From Ekhidna sp. (GTDB taxonomy: Bacteria > Bacteroidota > Bacteroidia > Cytophagales > Cyclobacteriaceae), in contig JACONI010000098.1 of NCBI GenBank assembly GCA_014323825.1, forward strand, positions 1-32,423: 32,423 bases of DNA, given 5' to 3'. A program made the position numbers and the translations under genes. The notes under the pieces were generated by a model. It worked only from the letters and a program-made list of their open reading frames with translations, did not search any database and had not been told where the DNA came from. Positions within the stretch are counted from its first letter, which is position 1; each line of letters opens with the position of its first letter. Shown here in pieces: positions 16,908-25,245 of the stretch.

Positions 16908-19900
16908 ATGAGTCGCGTGCTAATCATTCTGGTGGGATGTCTGGCAGGCAGCACAGTCGCTGCTCAGGACTTGGAGCCTGATTTTGCCCGATATATCGGC
17001 GATACGGGTAATGATCAGGGCTTTGGCGTAGCCGCCGACAGTGAGGGTAACGTGTGGGCTACGGGCTTTTTCCATGGCAGCATTGACATTGACAGAGACG
17101 GCAGCAATGATTTGACGAGTAAAGGTGGCAGAGACAGCTATATCACAAAGTTTGACCGCAACAGGAATTTGCTTGCCGCTTTCACTATCGGCAGCAGCGG
17201 CGATGATCAGGGCAACAGCATAGCCACCGACAGTGACGGTAATGCGTGGGCGATAGGCTATTTTCAGGGCAGCATTGACATGGACGGAGACGGCACCAAT
17301 GAGTTGACGAGCAAGGGCGAGCGGGACGGCTACGTCATCAAATTCGACAGCGACGGAAGTTTGCTTGCGGCCTTCAATATCGGAGGCAGCAGTGATGACC
17401 GCGGCATAGGCATTGTCGCCGACGGTGAGGGTAACGTGTGGACCACGGGCTTTTTCCAGGGCAGCATTGACATGGACGGAGACGGCACCAACGAGCTGAC
17501 GAGTAAGGGCGATCGGGACAGCTACGTCATCAAATTCGACCGCAACGGAAGTTTGCTCAAAGCCCTCACTATCGGCGGCAGCGGTGATGACCGGGGCATA
17601 GCCATCGCTGCCGAAGGCAATGGCAATGTGTGGGTTACCGGACGTTTTCAAGAGAGCATTGACATTGACGGAGACGGCACCAACGATTTGACCGGTAAGG
17701 GCGGTAATGATGGTTATGTAGTCCGATTCGACCGCAACGGGAATTTGCTTGCCGCCTTCACTATCGGAGGCAGCGGCGATGACCGGGGCATAGGTATCGC
17801 CGCCGACAGCAACGGAAATGCATGGGCTACGGGCTTTTTCCATGGCAGCATTGACATGGACGGAGACGGCAGCAATGAACTGACGAGTAATGGCGGCAGC
17901 GACAGCTATGTAGCCAAGTTCGGCAGCAATGGAGACTTGCGCTTTGCCTTCAATATCGGCAGCAGCGATAATGACGGGGGCTCAGGCATCACTGTCGACA
18001 GCCATGGTCATGCGTGGGCGGTAGGTCATTTCAAGGGCGGCATTGACCTCGACGGAGACGGCAGCAATGAGTTGACCGCTCCTGTTTCTTTCCCTTCACT
18101 AGGCACCAATGTCGATGGATATGTAGTCCGGTTCGGCAGCAACGGGGACTTGCGCTTTGCCTTATCTGTTGGCGAAATAGCTATAGATAATGTTTTTAAT
18201 ACGAATAGCAGAGTCAATGACATCGTCACCGACAGCACCGGGGAGACCTGGTGGATTACAGGATCTTTCGGGTGGTTTCTAAGATTTAAAGTGCCGGGAG
18301 ACGCTGAGCGGATCCTTGTTACTGATAATAGCTTTAAGAATAGTAATAATAGCTATGTAGTCAAATTTTCTAATGCGGCTCCCACCGGCCTCAGCCTCCG
18401 CAGCAGCAACCTTAGTGAAAACGTCACAGCCAACACGGCTGTCGGCACTTTCACAACCACCGACCCCGATACGGGGGATACCTTTACCTACGAGTTGGCA
18501 GATGGTACGGGAGCTACGGATAATGCTGCCTTCACCATTGCCGGAGACGCACTGCAAATCAACAGCTCCCCGGACTACGAAACGAAGTCGCGTTACGACA
18601 TCCGTGTGAGCACTACCGATACGTGGGGAAATAGTTACTCGGAAAGTTTCACCATTACCGTTACCAACGTGAACGAAGCCCCGACGGACATTGAACTTGA
18701 CAACAAGAGCATCAATGAAAACGTCACAGCCAACACGGCTGTCGGCACTTTCACCACCACCGACCCCGATACGGGGGATACCTTTACCTACGAGTTGGCA
18801 GACGGTACGGGAGATACGGATAATGCTGCCTTCACCATTGCCGGAGACGCACTGCAAATCATCAGTTCCCCCGACTTTGAAACGCAGTCGAGTTACGACA
18901 TCCGAGTTCAAACTACCGATGCGGGGGGAAATAGTTACTCGGAAAGTTTCACCGTTACGGTTACTAATGTAAACGAAGCCCCGACGGACATTGAACTTGA
19001 CAACAAGAGCATCAATGAAAACGTCGCAGCCAACACTGTCGTCGGCACTTTCACCACCACCGACCCCGATACGGGGGATACCTTTACCTACGAGTTGGCA
19101 GACGGTACGGGAGATGCGGATAACACTGCCTTCACCATTGTCGGGAACCAACTGCAAATCAACAGCTCCCCGGACTACGAAACGAAGTCGCGTTACGACA
19201 TCCGAGTTCAAACTACCGATGCGGGAGGAGAGAGTTACTCGGAAAGTTTCACCGTTACGGTTACTAATGTAAACGAAGCCCCGACGCTTACCGTTGATGT
19301 TACCAATGTTTCCTTAGCGGACGGCACTTCCTCAGGTACCGTCGTTGCAACAGTTACGGGTGCGGATGAAGATGTAGGGGATGCCTCCAATTTAATTTAT
19401 TCCATTGTGTCAGGAGATGCTCACAGTGATTTTGCTATCGACTCCGGTACGGGAGTCATTACCGTAGCCAAAGCACTTTCCCGCATGAGAACGGCGATGT
19501 ACACGCTTGAGGTACAGGCTGCTGATGCCGGAGGAAAGACAGGCACTATTGAGATCACCGTTAGAGTCAATGCTCCGGGTAACACCGATCCGACCGTCAC
19601 CGCCGGTCAAACCTTCTCGGTAGCGGAGAACTCCACGTCCGGGACGGCGGTCGGCACGGTTGCAGGTACAGATGCCGATACCGGTGATAATTTAACTTAT
19701 CGGATTACCGGCGGCAATGCCGGCAATGTTTTCTCCCTCGCCGGCAGCGGTGAAATTACCACTGCGGGAACCCTTAACCATGAGGGCACGGGGAGTTATA
19801 CGCTGACGGTACGGGTTAGTGACGGGAATGGAGGGACAGGCACCGGTGAGGTCACCATTAATATTACCGATGTGAACGAAGCCCCTGCGTTTGCCATGCG

Positions 19901-21377
19901 TACATATTCGCAGAACGTGGCAGAAAATACCGCTGCAAATACGGCGGTAGTGACGGTGAGCGCAACGGATGAAGACGATACCGACACCCCGACTTATGAA
20001 ATCACCTCAGGCAATACCGGCGATGTTTTCGCAATAGATGTAAGGTCGGGACAAATTACCATCGCAGCAGGAAAAAGCCTTGACCATGAAGGCATGGGGA
20101 GTTACACCCTTACCGTAACCGCCCGAGATGATGCAGACACTCCGCTGACAGATGAGGCCACGGTCACCCTTACGGTTGATGATGTGAACGAAGCCCCCGA
20201 GTTTGGTAATGCTGCTTATATGCAGAACGTGGCAGAAAATACCGCTGTAGATGCGGTGGTGGTGACGGTGAGCGCAACGGATGAAGACGATACCGACACC
20301 CCGACTTATGAAATCACCTCAGGTAATACCAACAATGATTTTAAAATCAATGCAAACACAGGAGTCATTGCCGTAGCAAAAGCCCTTACCGGCAAGGTTG
20401 GGAACAGATATACCCTCACCGTAAGCGCCCGTGATGATGCAGACACTCCGCTGACCGCCGAGGCCACGGTCACCCTTACGGTTACCGATGTAAATGACAA
20501 CGATCCGGTGATTACCTCCGATAACGCAAAAAGCGTAGCAGAGAATACCACCACAGTACTGACCGTCACCGCCACCGATGCGGATGCCAACACAACCCTC
20601 ACCTACTCCGTCAGTGGAGGAGCAGACGAAGATAGTTTCAGCATTGATGACCGCAGCGGGGCTTTGACTTTCAATACGCCCCCTGATTTTGAAGCCCCGA
20701 GCAGTAATGCCGGTAATAATACCTACGTTGTGCAAGTAACGGCAAATGATGGGACGAGAGACAGCAGTCCGCAGACCATTACCGTTACGGTTACCGGTGT
20801 AAATGACAACGCTCCGGTGATTACCTCCGATAACGCAAAAAGCGTAGCAGAGAATACCACCACAGTACTGACCGTCACCGCCACCGATGCGGATGCGAAC
20901 ACAACCCTCACCTACTCCGTCAGCGGAGGATCGGACAGGAGCAGTTTTGGCATTGACCAAAATAGCGGTGCTTTGATGTTCAATACGGCTCCTGATTTTG
21001 AAGCAAAGGGCAGTGCTGCCGGTAATAATACCTACGTTGTGCAAGTAACGGCAAATGACGGGACGAGAGACAGCAGTCCGCAGACCATTACCGTTACAGT
21101 CACCGATGACCCGAATGATGATGTGTTGGGTGTTCCGTCTGCCGAGGGTGTAGTCCTCTACCCGAATCCGGCCTCCGGTCACTTCAGACTGACAGGTATT
21201 TCGGGGCAGTTGAGTGAAGTGACACTCATTGGCACGGAGGGCAAAGCAGTCAGGAGCTACCCCGTCTCAAAGTCCGGATTGTACGATCTTTCAGGGTTGA
21301 ATGAGGGTCTCTTTTTCGTTTTCACTGAAGGAGACGGAGGACGCAAGGCTGTGGGCAGGATTGTGATAAGGAAGTGA
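16908..21377 (+). CDS. Large secreted beta-propeller/cadherin protein with T9SS sorting domain
   Basis: The 1489-residue protein starts with a signal peptide (MSRVLIILVGCLAGSTVAAQ). Residues about 25-470 are seven SBBP-like repeats of 64 residues (GNVWATGFF.GSIDMDGDG..ELTSKG), probably a seven-bladed propeller. Each full blade carries a DxDxDG loop typical of Ca2+ binding. About nine cadherin-like domains follow (about 485-1400), several with DVNEAP or DVNDN linkers. The end is a T9SS type A sorting domain (LYPNPASGHFRLTGIS, a SGLNEGLFFVF segment, final VIRK). The protein is expected to be exported by T9SS and to sit on the surface, probably as an adhesin (inference). The sorting domain and one cadherin repeat nearly match the gene at 2-1510. 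The coding DNA looks more GC-rich than its neighbours. The ATG at 16908 gives the signal peptide directly. Confidence 0.95.
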   Translation: MSRVLIILVGCLAGSTVAAQDLEPDFARYIGDTGNDQGFGVAADSEGNVWATGFFHGSIDIDRDGSNDLTSKGGRDSYITKFDRNRNLLAAFTIGSSGDDQGNSIATDSDGNAWAIGYFQGSIDMDGDGTNELTSKGERDGYVIKFDSDGSLLAAFNIGGSSDDRGIGIVADGEGNVWTTGFFQGSIDMDGDGTNELTSKGDRDSYVIKFDRNGSLLKALTIGGSGDDRGIAIAAEGNGNVWVTGRFQESIDIDGDGTNDLTGKGGNDGYVVRFDRNGNLLAAFTIGGSGDDRGIGIAADSNGNAWATGFFHGSIDMDGDGSNELTSNGGSDSYVAKFGSNGDLRFAFNIGSSDNDGGSGITVDSHGHAWAVGHFKGGIDLDGDGSNELTAPVSFPSLGTNVDGYVVRFGSNGDLRFALSVGEIAIDNVFNTNSRVNDIVTDSTGETWWITGSFGWFLRFKVPGDAERILVTDNSFKNSNNSYVVKFSNAAPTGLSLRSSNLSENVTANTAVGTFTTTDPDTGDTFTYELADGTGATDNAAFTIAGDALQINSSPDYETKSRYDIRVSTTDTWGNSYSESFTITVTNVNEAPTDIELDNKSINENVTANTAVGTFTTTDPDTGDTFTYELADGTGDTDNAAFTIAGDALQIISSPDFETQSSYDIRVQTTDAGGNSYSESFTVTVTNVNEAPTDIELDNKSINENVAANTVVGTFTTTDPDTGDTFTYELADGTGDADNTAFTIVGNQLQINSSPDYETKSRYDIRVQTTDAGGESYSESFTVTVTNVNEAPTLTVDVTNVSLADGTSSGTVVATVTGADEDVGDASNLIYSIVSGDAHSDFAIDSGTGVITVAKALSRMRTAMYTLEVQAADAGGKTGTIEITVRVNAPGNTDPTVTAGQTFSVAENSTSGTAVGTVAGTDADTGDNLTYRITGGNAGNVFSLAGSGEITTAGTLNHEGTGSYTLTVRVSDGNGGTGTGEVTINITDVNEAPAFAMRTYSQNVAENTAANTAVVTVSATDEDDTDTPTYEITSGNTGDVFAIDVRSGQITIAAGKSLDHEGMGSYTLTVTARDDADTPLTDEATVTLTVDDVNEAPEFGNAAYMQNVAENTAVDAVVVTVSATDEDDTDTPTYEITSGNTNNDFKINANTGVIAVAKALTGKVGNRYTLTVSARDDADTPLTAEATVTLTVTDVNDNDPVITSDNAKSVAENTTTVLTVTATDADANTTLTYSVSGGADEDSFSIDDRSGALTFNTPPDFEAPSSNAGNNTYVVQVTANDGTRDSSPQTITVTVTGVNDNAPVITSDNAKSVAENTTTVLTVTATDADANTTLTYSVSGGSDRSSFGIDQNSGALMFNTAPDFEAKGSAAGNNTYVVQVTANDGTRDSSPQTITVTVTDDPNDDVLGVPSAEGVVLYPNPASGHFRLTGISGQLSEVTLIGTEGKAVRSYPVSKSGLYDLSGLNEGLFFVFTEGDGGRKAVGRIVIRK
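17095..18072. repeat. 192-bp intragenic tandem repeats (propeller blades)
   Basis: The GACGGC.(G/C)CAA segment encoding DGDG(S/T)N recurs at 17095, 17287, 17479, 17671, 17863 and 18055, exactly 192 bp apart. Units differ at scattered positions but share long identical stretches. Confidence 0.9.
18411..19290. repeat. 300-bp intragenic tandem repeats (cadherin domains), three copies
   Basis: ACGTC.CAGCCAACAC marks unit positions 18421, 18721 and 19021, exactly 300 bp (100 codons) apart. The copies share long identical runs, pointing to recent duplication or ongoing homogenisation. Confidence 0.92.
20491..21105. repeat. 309-bp intragenic tandem repeat (cadherin domains), two copies
   Basis: TAAATGACAACG at 20491 and TAAATGACAACG at 20800 begin two nearly identical 309-bp units (103 codons). 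Each encodes VNDN(D/A)PVITSDNAKSVAEN and ends VQVTANDGTRDSSPQTITV. Confidence 0.92.
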
Positions 21378-21401
21378 GAAAGCACCAATAAAACATAAAC
21401 A

Positions 21402-21427
21402 AAGCCCCGGCATCTCTGTCGGGGCTT
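21402..21427 (+). terminator. Hairpin terminator after the large T9SS protein gene
   Basis: AAGCCCCG and CGGGGCTT form an 8-bp GC-rich stem with a 10-nt loop, 25 nt after the stop codon. The T-run is missing on this strand, while the A-rich left side would give U residues on the minus strand, so a bidirectional role is possible. Confidence 0.6.
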
Positions 21428-21488
21428 ATCAATCACCCTAAAACGGACAAACACAGATCAACCCTCCGCTGCACCCGGAAGTTATTTT

Positions 21489-21521
21489 AAACCTTCAAGG
21501 TTTTCAAAACCTTGAAGGTTT
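21489..21521. repeat. AACCTNNAAGGTT-type inverted repeat, copy 4
   Basis: AAACCTTCAAGGTTTT, a single C, then AAAACCTTGAAGGTTT form a perfect 16-bp inverted repeat. Each arm is itself nearly palindromic, so a cruciform or a protein-binding site is as possible as an RNA hairpin. Confidence 0.85.
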
Positions 21522-21788
21522 CTCTAATCATTATCAACAAGAGATTCTTTTTTTCATCAAAATACGTCTGCGTCCGTCAGCGAAAGCTGCGGGAGAGTGG
21601 AGAGCCTGTCACAAGGTGTTCCGTCCTTAAAAAACAAAAGTGAATGCTTCGCCAAATCAGAGAGGACTGCTGCGATGCTATCGTCGTTATTTTAAACCTT
21701 CAAGGTTGCTTTCACGGAACTATTTTCGAGTTAACATTTAATTTTTCAATATTTTTTTAATTCGTACCGTAACATTTGAATTTGTTTG

Positions 21789-21865
21789 TATATTTGCCCA
21801 ACATGATTGTATAATTTAAGTTAAACGATAGAGGGAAGATCCAATTACGGGTCTTTCCTTTTTTT
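21789..21865 (+). ncRNA. Putative small RNA: promoter -7 element followed by a terminator
   Basis: TATATTTG (21789-21796) fits the Bacteroidota -7 element. About 37 nt later GGGAAGATCC (21833-21842), loop AATTAC, and GGGTCTTTCC (21849-21858) form a 10-bp stem with two G-U pairs, followed by seven T residues. A transcript of about 60 nt would result. No reading frame of note lies between, and no gene follows on this strand for more than 2 kb. The -33 element is weak, so this could instead be a leftover of a lost gene's leader. Confidence 0.35.
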
Positions 21866-22092
21866 ATGTCCTTACCTCCTAAGTGTAGTTTGTAACTGCA
21901 CGTTGCCCGGAGTATCGTATTAAACCTTAAAGGTTTTAGCTGACAACAACACCTAACGAATCTGCGGGAGAAAAGAACGCAATCGTAACCCGAATCGGTT
22001 ATCATGCGGATTTTAAAAAGAAATAATCCATTAAGTATCAGGGGGTAACCATACCGTTCAATTGTTACCTTTCTTGTAATTGTACTTACCGG

Positions 22093-22215
22093 AAAACCTG
22101 CAAGGTTGATGTAACCTCCTGTTAAGTGGTTTACCAAATTTAACGAGGTAAACTCAAAACTTTATGCTCAAGCCTACATCCGTGAAGGATTAAAGGAGGA
22201 GCCCTTGCAGGTTTT
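22093..22215. repeat. Spaced inverted repeat AAAACCTGCAAGG / CCTTGCAGGTTTT
   Basis: Perfect 13-bp arms at 22093-22105 and 22203-22215 are separated by 97 bp. They belong to the AACCTNNAAGGTT family seen elsewhere. Between them GTTTACC (22129) and GGTAAAC (22146) form a smaller hairpin. The layout could be the ends of a small non-autonomous element, but no target duplication is evident. Confidence 0.55.
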
Positions 22216-22265
22216 ATTCACCGGTTCTTCCTCATTACATTAACACCGGGTTAAACTACAATTTA

Positions 22266-22877
22266 TCATTTTTTACCTACGGACTCCAGTACTTCTTTCA
22301 TCGGCACTCTCCGGCCGTCTTTGTATGAAACGACCCAGGCATCTTTCACCCCCATCTCTCTCAGGTATTTTTTGAATTTGTCCGCTTGATAATAATCTCT
22401 GAAAACCCCTATGGTATATTTCCGAAGGTCATCTGCACCTTCTGCACTGAAGTTTGGAGAATTATCGTACTGCCTGAGATCTTTTTCCCTAAACGCTCCT
22501 AACTGCACCTTAAAAACGACTCCTTTATTTTCATCAATACTGCCTCCCGTATTGGCAGAAGCAACATTTTGTGCTTTTAGCTGAGTCTGTGCTTGAGCTA
22601 ATTCTTCCTTTAAATCGCCAACCTGTTGTTGATATGCAGCGATTTGCTGATCTTTCTCTGCTACTCTATCATCCACATTGTTTACTTCCGTTTTAAGGCT
22701 GGTAACCTGTCCTTTTAAAGACTTGTTTTCATCAAGAAGCTGCTTATACTGTGCCGGTTGAAGCTTTTTGATGCGCTTTTTCCACTCCTTTTCTTCTTTC
22801 TTGCTCATCTGAGCAGCAGCATTAAATGCGGCTCCCGAGCAAAGGATAATTGTAATTAATAATATTGATTTCTTCAT
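22266..22877 (-). CDS. Periplasmic coiled-coil protein with SPOR-like domain
   Basis: SPOR domains bind peptidoglycan lacking stem peptides and often mark division sites. The preferred start is the ATG at 22877 (203 residues), because MKKSILLITIILCSGAAFNAAAQ is a clean signal peptide; an in-frame start 14 codons upstream would bury it. After the signal comes a basic stretch (KKEEKEWKKRIKKLQP). A coiled coil of about 70 residues follows (LLDENKSLKGQVTSLKTEV and beyond). A C-terminal SPOR-like domain (about 120-195) starts VVFKVQLGAFREKD and continues RKYTIGVFRDYYQADKFKKYL and DAWVVSYKDGRRVPM. Without a membrane anchor it should be soluble in the periplasm. It lies 68 bp downstream of fumC on the same strand, and its exact role is unknown. 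Confidence 0.8.
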   Translation of the reverse strand: MKKSILLITIILCSGAAFNAAAQMSKKEEKEWKKRIKKLQPAQYKQLLDENKSLKGQVTSLKTEVNNVDDRVAEKDQQIAAYQQQVGDLKEELAQAQTQLKAQNVASANTGGSIDENKGVVFKVQLGAFREKDLRQYDNSPNFSAEGADDLRKYTIGVFRDYYQADKFKKYLREMGVKDAWVVSYKDGRRVPMKEVLESVGKK

Positions 22878-22945
22878 AATATGAATTTTGATTGTGTAAT
22901 TAATGTTACTAAAGTACAAAAACTCTGAAAACTACATAGTTCAAT

Positions 22946-24349
22946 TTATTTTTTTAATGAACCAATCATATCCTTCGGTTTTATCCATTCCGTAAATTGC
23001 TTATTTGTAACAAGCCCCAATTCGATTGCTGCTTTCCTCAGGGTGGTGCCTTCTTTGTGTGCTTTTTTCGCAATCTTCGCTGCATTCTCATAACCAATAT
23101 GCGTGTTAAGTGCAGTAACCAGCATTAAAGAGTTCTCTAATTTTTCCCGGATTACTTCATGGTTCGGTTCAATGCCGACAGCACAGTTATCATTAAAGGA
23201 TTCACAAGCATCTCCGATCAATCTTGCAGAGTTAAGAAGATTGAAGATCATCATTGGTTTGAATACGTTTAACTCAAAGTGGCCGGAAGCTCCACCTGTC
23301 GAAACAGCCACGTCGTTTCCAATTACCTGAGCACATACCATTGTTAATGCTTCGCACTGAGTGGGGTTAACTTTCCCCGGCATGATAGAAGATCCCGGTT
23401 CATTTTCCGGAATCAAGATTTCCCCGATTCCGCTTCTGGGCCCTGAGCAAAGCATGCGAATGTCATTACCGATCTTCATCAAACTGACAGCTAATTGTTT
23501 TAAGGCACCGTGAGCCTCTACTATCGCATCGTGAGCGGCAAGTGCTTCAAATTTGTTTGCGGCGGTTTTTAGCGGGAGTCCTGAATTTTTAGCAATTTTT
23601 TTCGCAACTAATTCCGCGTATCCCTCCGGTGTGTTTAAGCCGGTTCCTACCGCAGTACCACCTAAAGCAAGTTCGGAGAGGTGTTCTAAAGTGTTGTTCA
23701 GGGCCTTTAAACCATGATTTAGCTGCGAAACGTAACCCGAAAACTCTTGCCCCAGACTTAATGGCGTAGCATCCATAAAGTGGGTTCGGCCGATTTTCAC
23801 AACATCCATGAAAGCTTCTGATTTCCTGAGAAGCGTATTTCTAAGCTTGGTCAATTTTGGAATGGTATGATCTACCATTATCTTGTATCCGGCAATGTGC
23901 ATTGCTGTCGGGAAGGTGTCATTGGAGCTTTGACTTTTATTTACATCGTCGTTTGGATGAATGATTTTTTTGTCATCAGTAAGCGATCCGCCGTTCAAAA
24001 CATGCGCTCGATTAGCAATCACTTCGTTACTGTTCATGTTGGATTGCGTACCGGAACCCGTTTGCCAAACCACTAGTGGGAATTGGTCGTCAAGTTCTCC
24101 GTTTAGCATTTCTTCACATACTTTTCCGATCAAATCAGCCTTCTCTTTCGGTAATACACCAAGTTCCATGTTGGTCTCGGCAGCTGATTTCTTCAGGATG
24201 GCAAAAGCACGGATAATTTCAATGGGCATTTGATTTTTTTCACCTCCAATCTTGAAATTATCCTTTGATCGCTGGGTTTGAGCACCCCAGTATCTGTCGG
24301 CGGGAACCTTTACCTCGCCCATGGTATCATGTTCTATGCGGTATTCCAT
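22946..24349 (-). CDS. fumC: Class II fumarate hydratase
   Basis: FumC interconverts fumarate and L-malate in the TCA cycle; it is a cytoplasmic homotetramer and, unlike class I, needs no iron-sulfur cluster. The 467-residue length is typical. The N-terminus [26 protein letters not shown], the [18 protein letters not shown] block and [21 protein letters not shown] identify the superfamily. The signature [15 protein letters not shown] contains the catalytic Ser loop. The [18 protein letters not shown] block separates it from aspartase (AspA), which is the main alternative. The gene is divergent from the response regulator, with overlapping promoter regions in the 112-bp gap. Confidence 0.96.
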   Translation of the reverse strand: MEYRIEHDTMGEVKVPADRYWGAQTQRSKDNFKIGGEKNQMPIEIIRAFAILKKSAAETNMELGVLPKEKADLIGKVCEEMLNGELDDQFPLVVWQTGSGTQSNMNSNEVIANRAHVLNGGSLTDDKKIIHPNDDVNKSQSSNDTFPTAMHIAGYKIMVDHTIPKLTKLRNTLLRKSEAFMDVVKIGRTHFMDATPLSLGQEFSGYVSQLNHGLKALNNTLEHLSELALGGTAVGTGLNTPEGYAELVAKKIAKNSGLPLKTAANKFEALAAHDAIVEAHGALKQLAVSLMKIGNDIRMLCSGPRSGIGEILIPENEPGSSIMPGKVNPTQCEALTMVCAQVIGNDVAVSTGGASGHFELNVFKPMMIFNLLNSARLIGDACESFNDNCAVGIEPNHEVIREKLENSLMLVTALNTHIGYENAAKIAKKAHKEGTTLRKAAIELGLVTNKQFTEWIKPKDMIGSLKK

Positions 24350-24371
24350 TCGTGTAAGTTATTTATTGCTG

Positions 24372-24379
24372 CAAATCTA
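24372..24379 (-). promoter_or_regulatory. Candidate -7 element for fumC
   Basis: On the minus strand TAGATTTG fits TAnnTTTG, 22 nt before the fumC ATG. No TTG is seen at the -33 distance. Confidence 0.4.
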
Positions 24380-24408
24380 ATCATGAGAATGGCAGGAATT
24401 GAGGTTGA

Positions 24409-24441
24409 TTTTGGTAATTCAAAAATCCCATCATACCTTTG
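24409..24441 (+). promoter_or_regulatory. Bacteroidota-type promoter for the response regulator gene
   Basis: TTTTG (24409-24413), a 20-nt spacer and TACCTTTG (24434-24441) match the consensus fully. The start point would be near 24447, inside the palindrome that follows, leaving a leader of only about 15 nt. Confidence 0.75.
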
Positions 24442-24458
24442 TTTAGAATTATTCTAAA
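24442..24458. promoter_or_regulatory. Palindromic operator-like site before the response regulator
   Basis: TTTAGAAT-T-ATTCTAAA is a perfect 8+1+8 palindrome starting right after the -7 element and ending 3 nt before the ATG, an ideal place for a repressor. The same motif precedes the DUF4856 gene (25196-25212). Its TTTAG...CTAAA frame recalls DtxR-family iron boxes; the regulator itself is not identified. Confidence 0.6.
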
Positions 24459-24461
24459 TAA

Positions 24462-25097
24462 ATGACAACCCGTGTATTTCTGGCAGATTTTCAATTTTTA
24501 ACCCGAAAAGGCATGTCTGCCCTGATTAAATCCATTCCCGGATTTGAAATGTCACTTGAAATTGATGATGTGCAGGGGCTTCAATCGGAAATAAAAAAAT
24601 CGACTCCTGACTTGATTGTTTTAGACTTGGACGGAAAGGAAAAAGAACTGGTTCCTCAGATAGAGGAAATCAAACGAAAGGAAAAAAATACCTCTTTTCT
24701 GGTCATCTCAAATATTCAAAGCAGAGAATCAATTAAAAGGCTTTTAAATGCCGGAATTAAAGGTATCCTTACTAAAAACTGTAGCGAAGAGGAAATTACC
24801 AATGGATTGATAGCAGTATCCAAAGGCCGTCGATTTTTCTGTAATACCATTTTGGAATTGGTGATTCAAGGAGAGACAGAGGAAAAGGATTGTGAGCCGA
24901 CAGATTTATCTGCCAGAGAGTTTGAAGTTTTAGCATTGATCACAAAAGGAATGACTACCGCTGCTATCGCTGATCAACTGTATCTTTCTGTTCATACAAT
25001 TAATTCTCATAGAAAGAATATGCTGAAAAAACTGGGGTTAAGCTCACCAACCGAACTGGTCGTCTACGCATTGGAAAGTGGCTTGATTAAGAAATAA
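24462..25097 (+). CDS. NarL/LuxR-family response regulator
   Basis: A two-domain DNA-binding regulator of 211 residues. The receiver domain (about 1-120) has the phospho-acceptor Asp55 in LIVLDLDG, Ser83 at the switch Thr/Ser position and Lys105 in GILTKN. The acidic pair that normally reads DDH near residue 9 is ADF here, so one metal-binding Asp is missing and phosphorylation may be weakened. The C-terminal LuxR-type helix-turn-helix (about 147-208) is canonical: LSAREFEVLALITKGMTT, then IADQLYLSVHTINSHRKNML and KKLGLSSPTELV. No kinase is adjacent. The gene lies directly upstream of the metal-uptake operon in the same direction, with the same palindrome before both units, so it is probably part of that system, as regulator or co-regulated factor. 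Confidence 0.92.
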   Translation: MTTRVFLADFQFLTRKGMSALIKSIPGFEMSLEIDDVQGLQSEIKKSTPDLIVLDLDGKEKELVPQIEEIKRKEKNTSFLVISNIQSRESIKRLLNAGIKGILTKNCSEEEITNGLIAVSKGRRFFCNTILELVIQGETEEKDCEPTDLSAREFEVLALITKGMTTAAIADQLYLSVHTINSHRKNMLKKLGLSSPTELVVYALESGLIKK

Positions 25098-25195
25098 TCC
25101 CTATTTCTAGCTATTCATTCACTATATCTAGTGATATGAAAATTCCTGATTACTAGCGATTGTGAGGTTTTATCCGGGAAGTCAATTTTGCATTG

Positions 25196-25212
25196 TTTAG
25201 AAATATTCTAAA
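25196..25212. promoter_or_regulatory. Palindromic operator-like site before the metal-uptake operon
   Basis: TTTAGAA-ATA-TTCTAAA repeats the motif at 24442-24458 and is preceded by the same TTG. The matching -7 element is degraded to TTGCATTG, so the promoter may depend on an activator or lie elsewhere. The site ends 33 nt before the preferred DUF4856 start. Confidence 0.6.
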
Positions 25213-25245
25213 TAGTAATTTATAATGCATTTTCAATCGTTTAAA

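Larger units (their letters stand above)
21378..22265. other. 888-bp gene-poor region with hairpins and a possible small RNA
   Basis: No protein gene is supported on either strand. Contents are a hairpin after the secreted-protein gene (21402-21427), a long perfect inverted repeat (21489-21521), diverged interspersed repeats (21563-21597, 21959-21974), half-site AAACCTTCAAGGTT (near 21696) and AAACCTTAAAGGTT (near 21922) copies, a promoter-terminator pair (21789-21865) and a spaced inverted repeat (22093-22215). Confidence 0.65.

Noticed and set aside
16920-21182. Long minus-strand open frames inside the secreted-protein gene (16920-17843, 18279-19211, 20319-21182)
   Set aside because: They mirror the periodic, GC-richer repeats of the plus-strand gene, show repetitive low-information protein, and lack start signals or recognisable domains. 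They are shadows of the coding strand.
21757-22137. Minus-strand frame of 126 codons
   Set aside because: It runs across the terminator hairpin and repeat half-sites, has no domain or plausible start context, and shows no coding-like composition.
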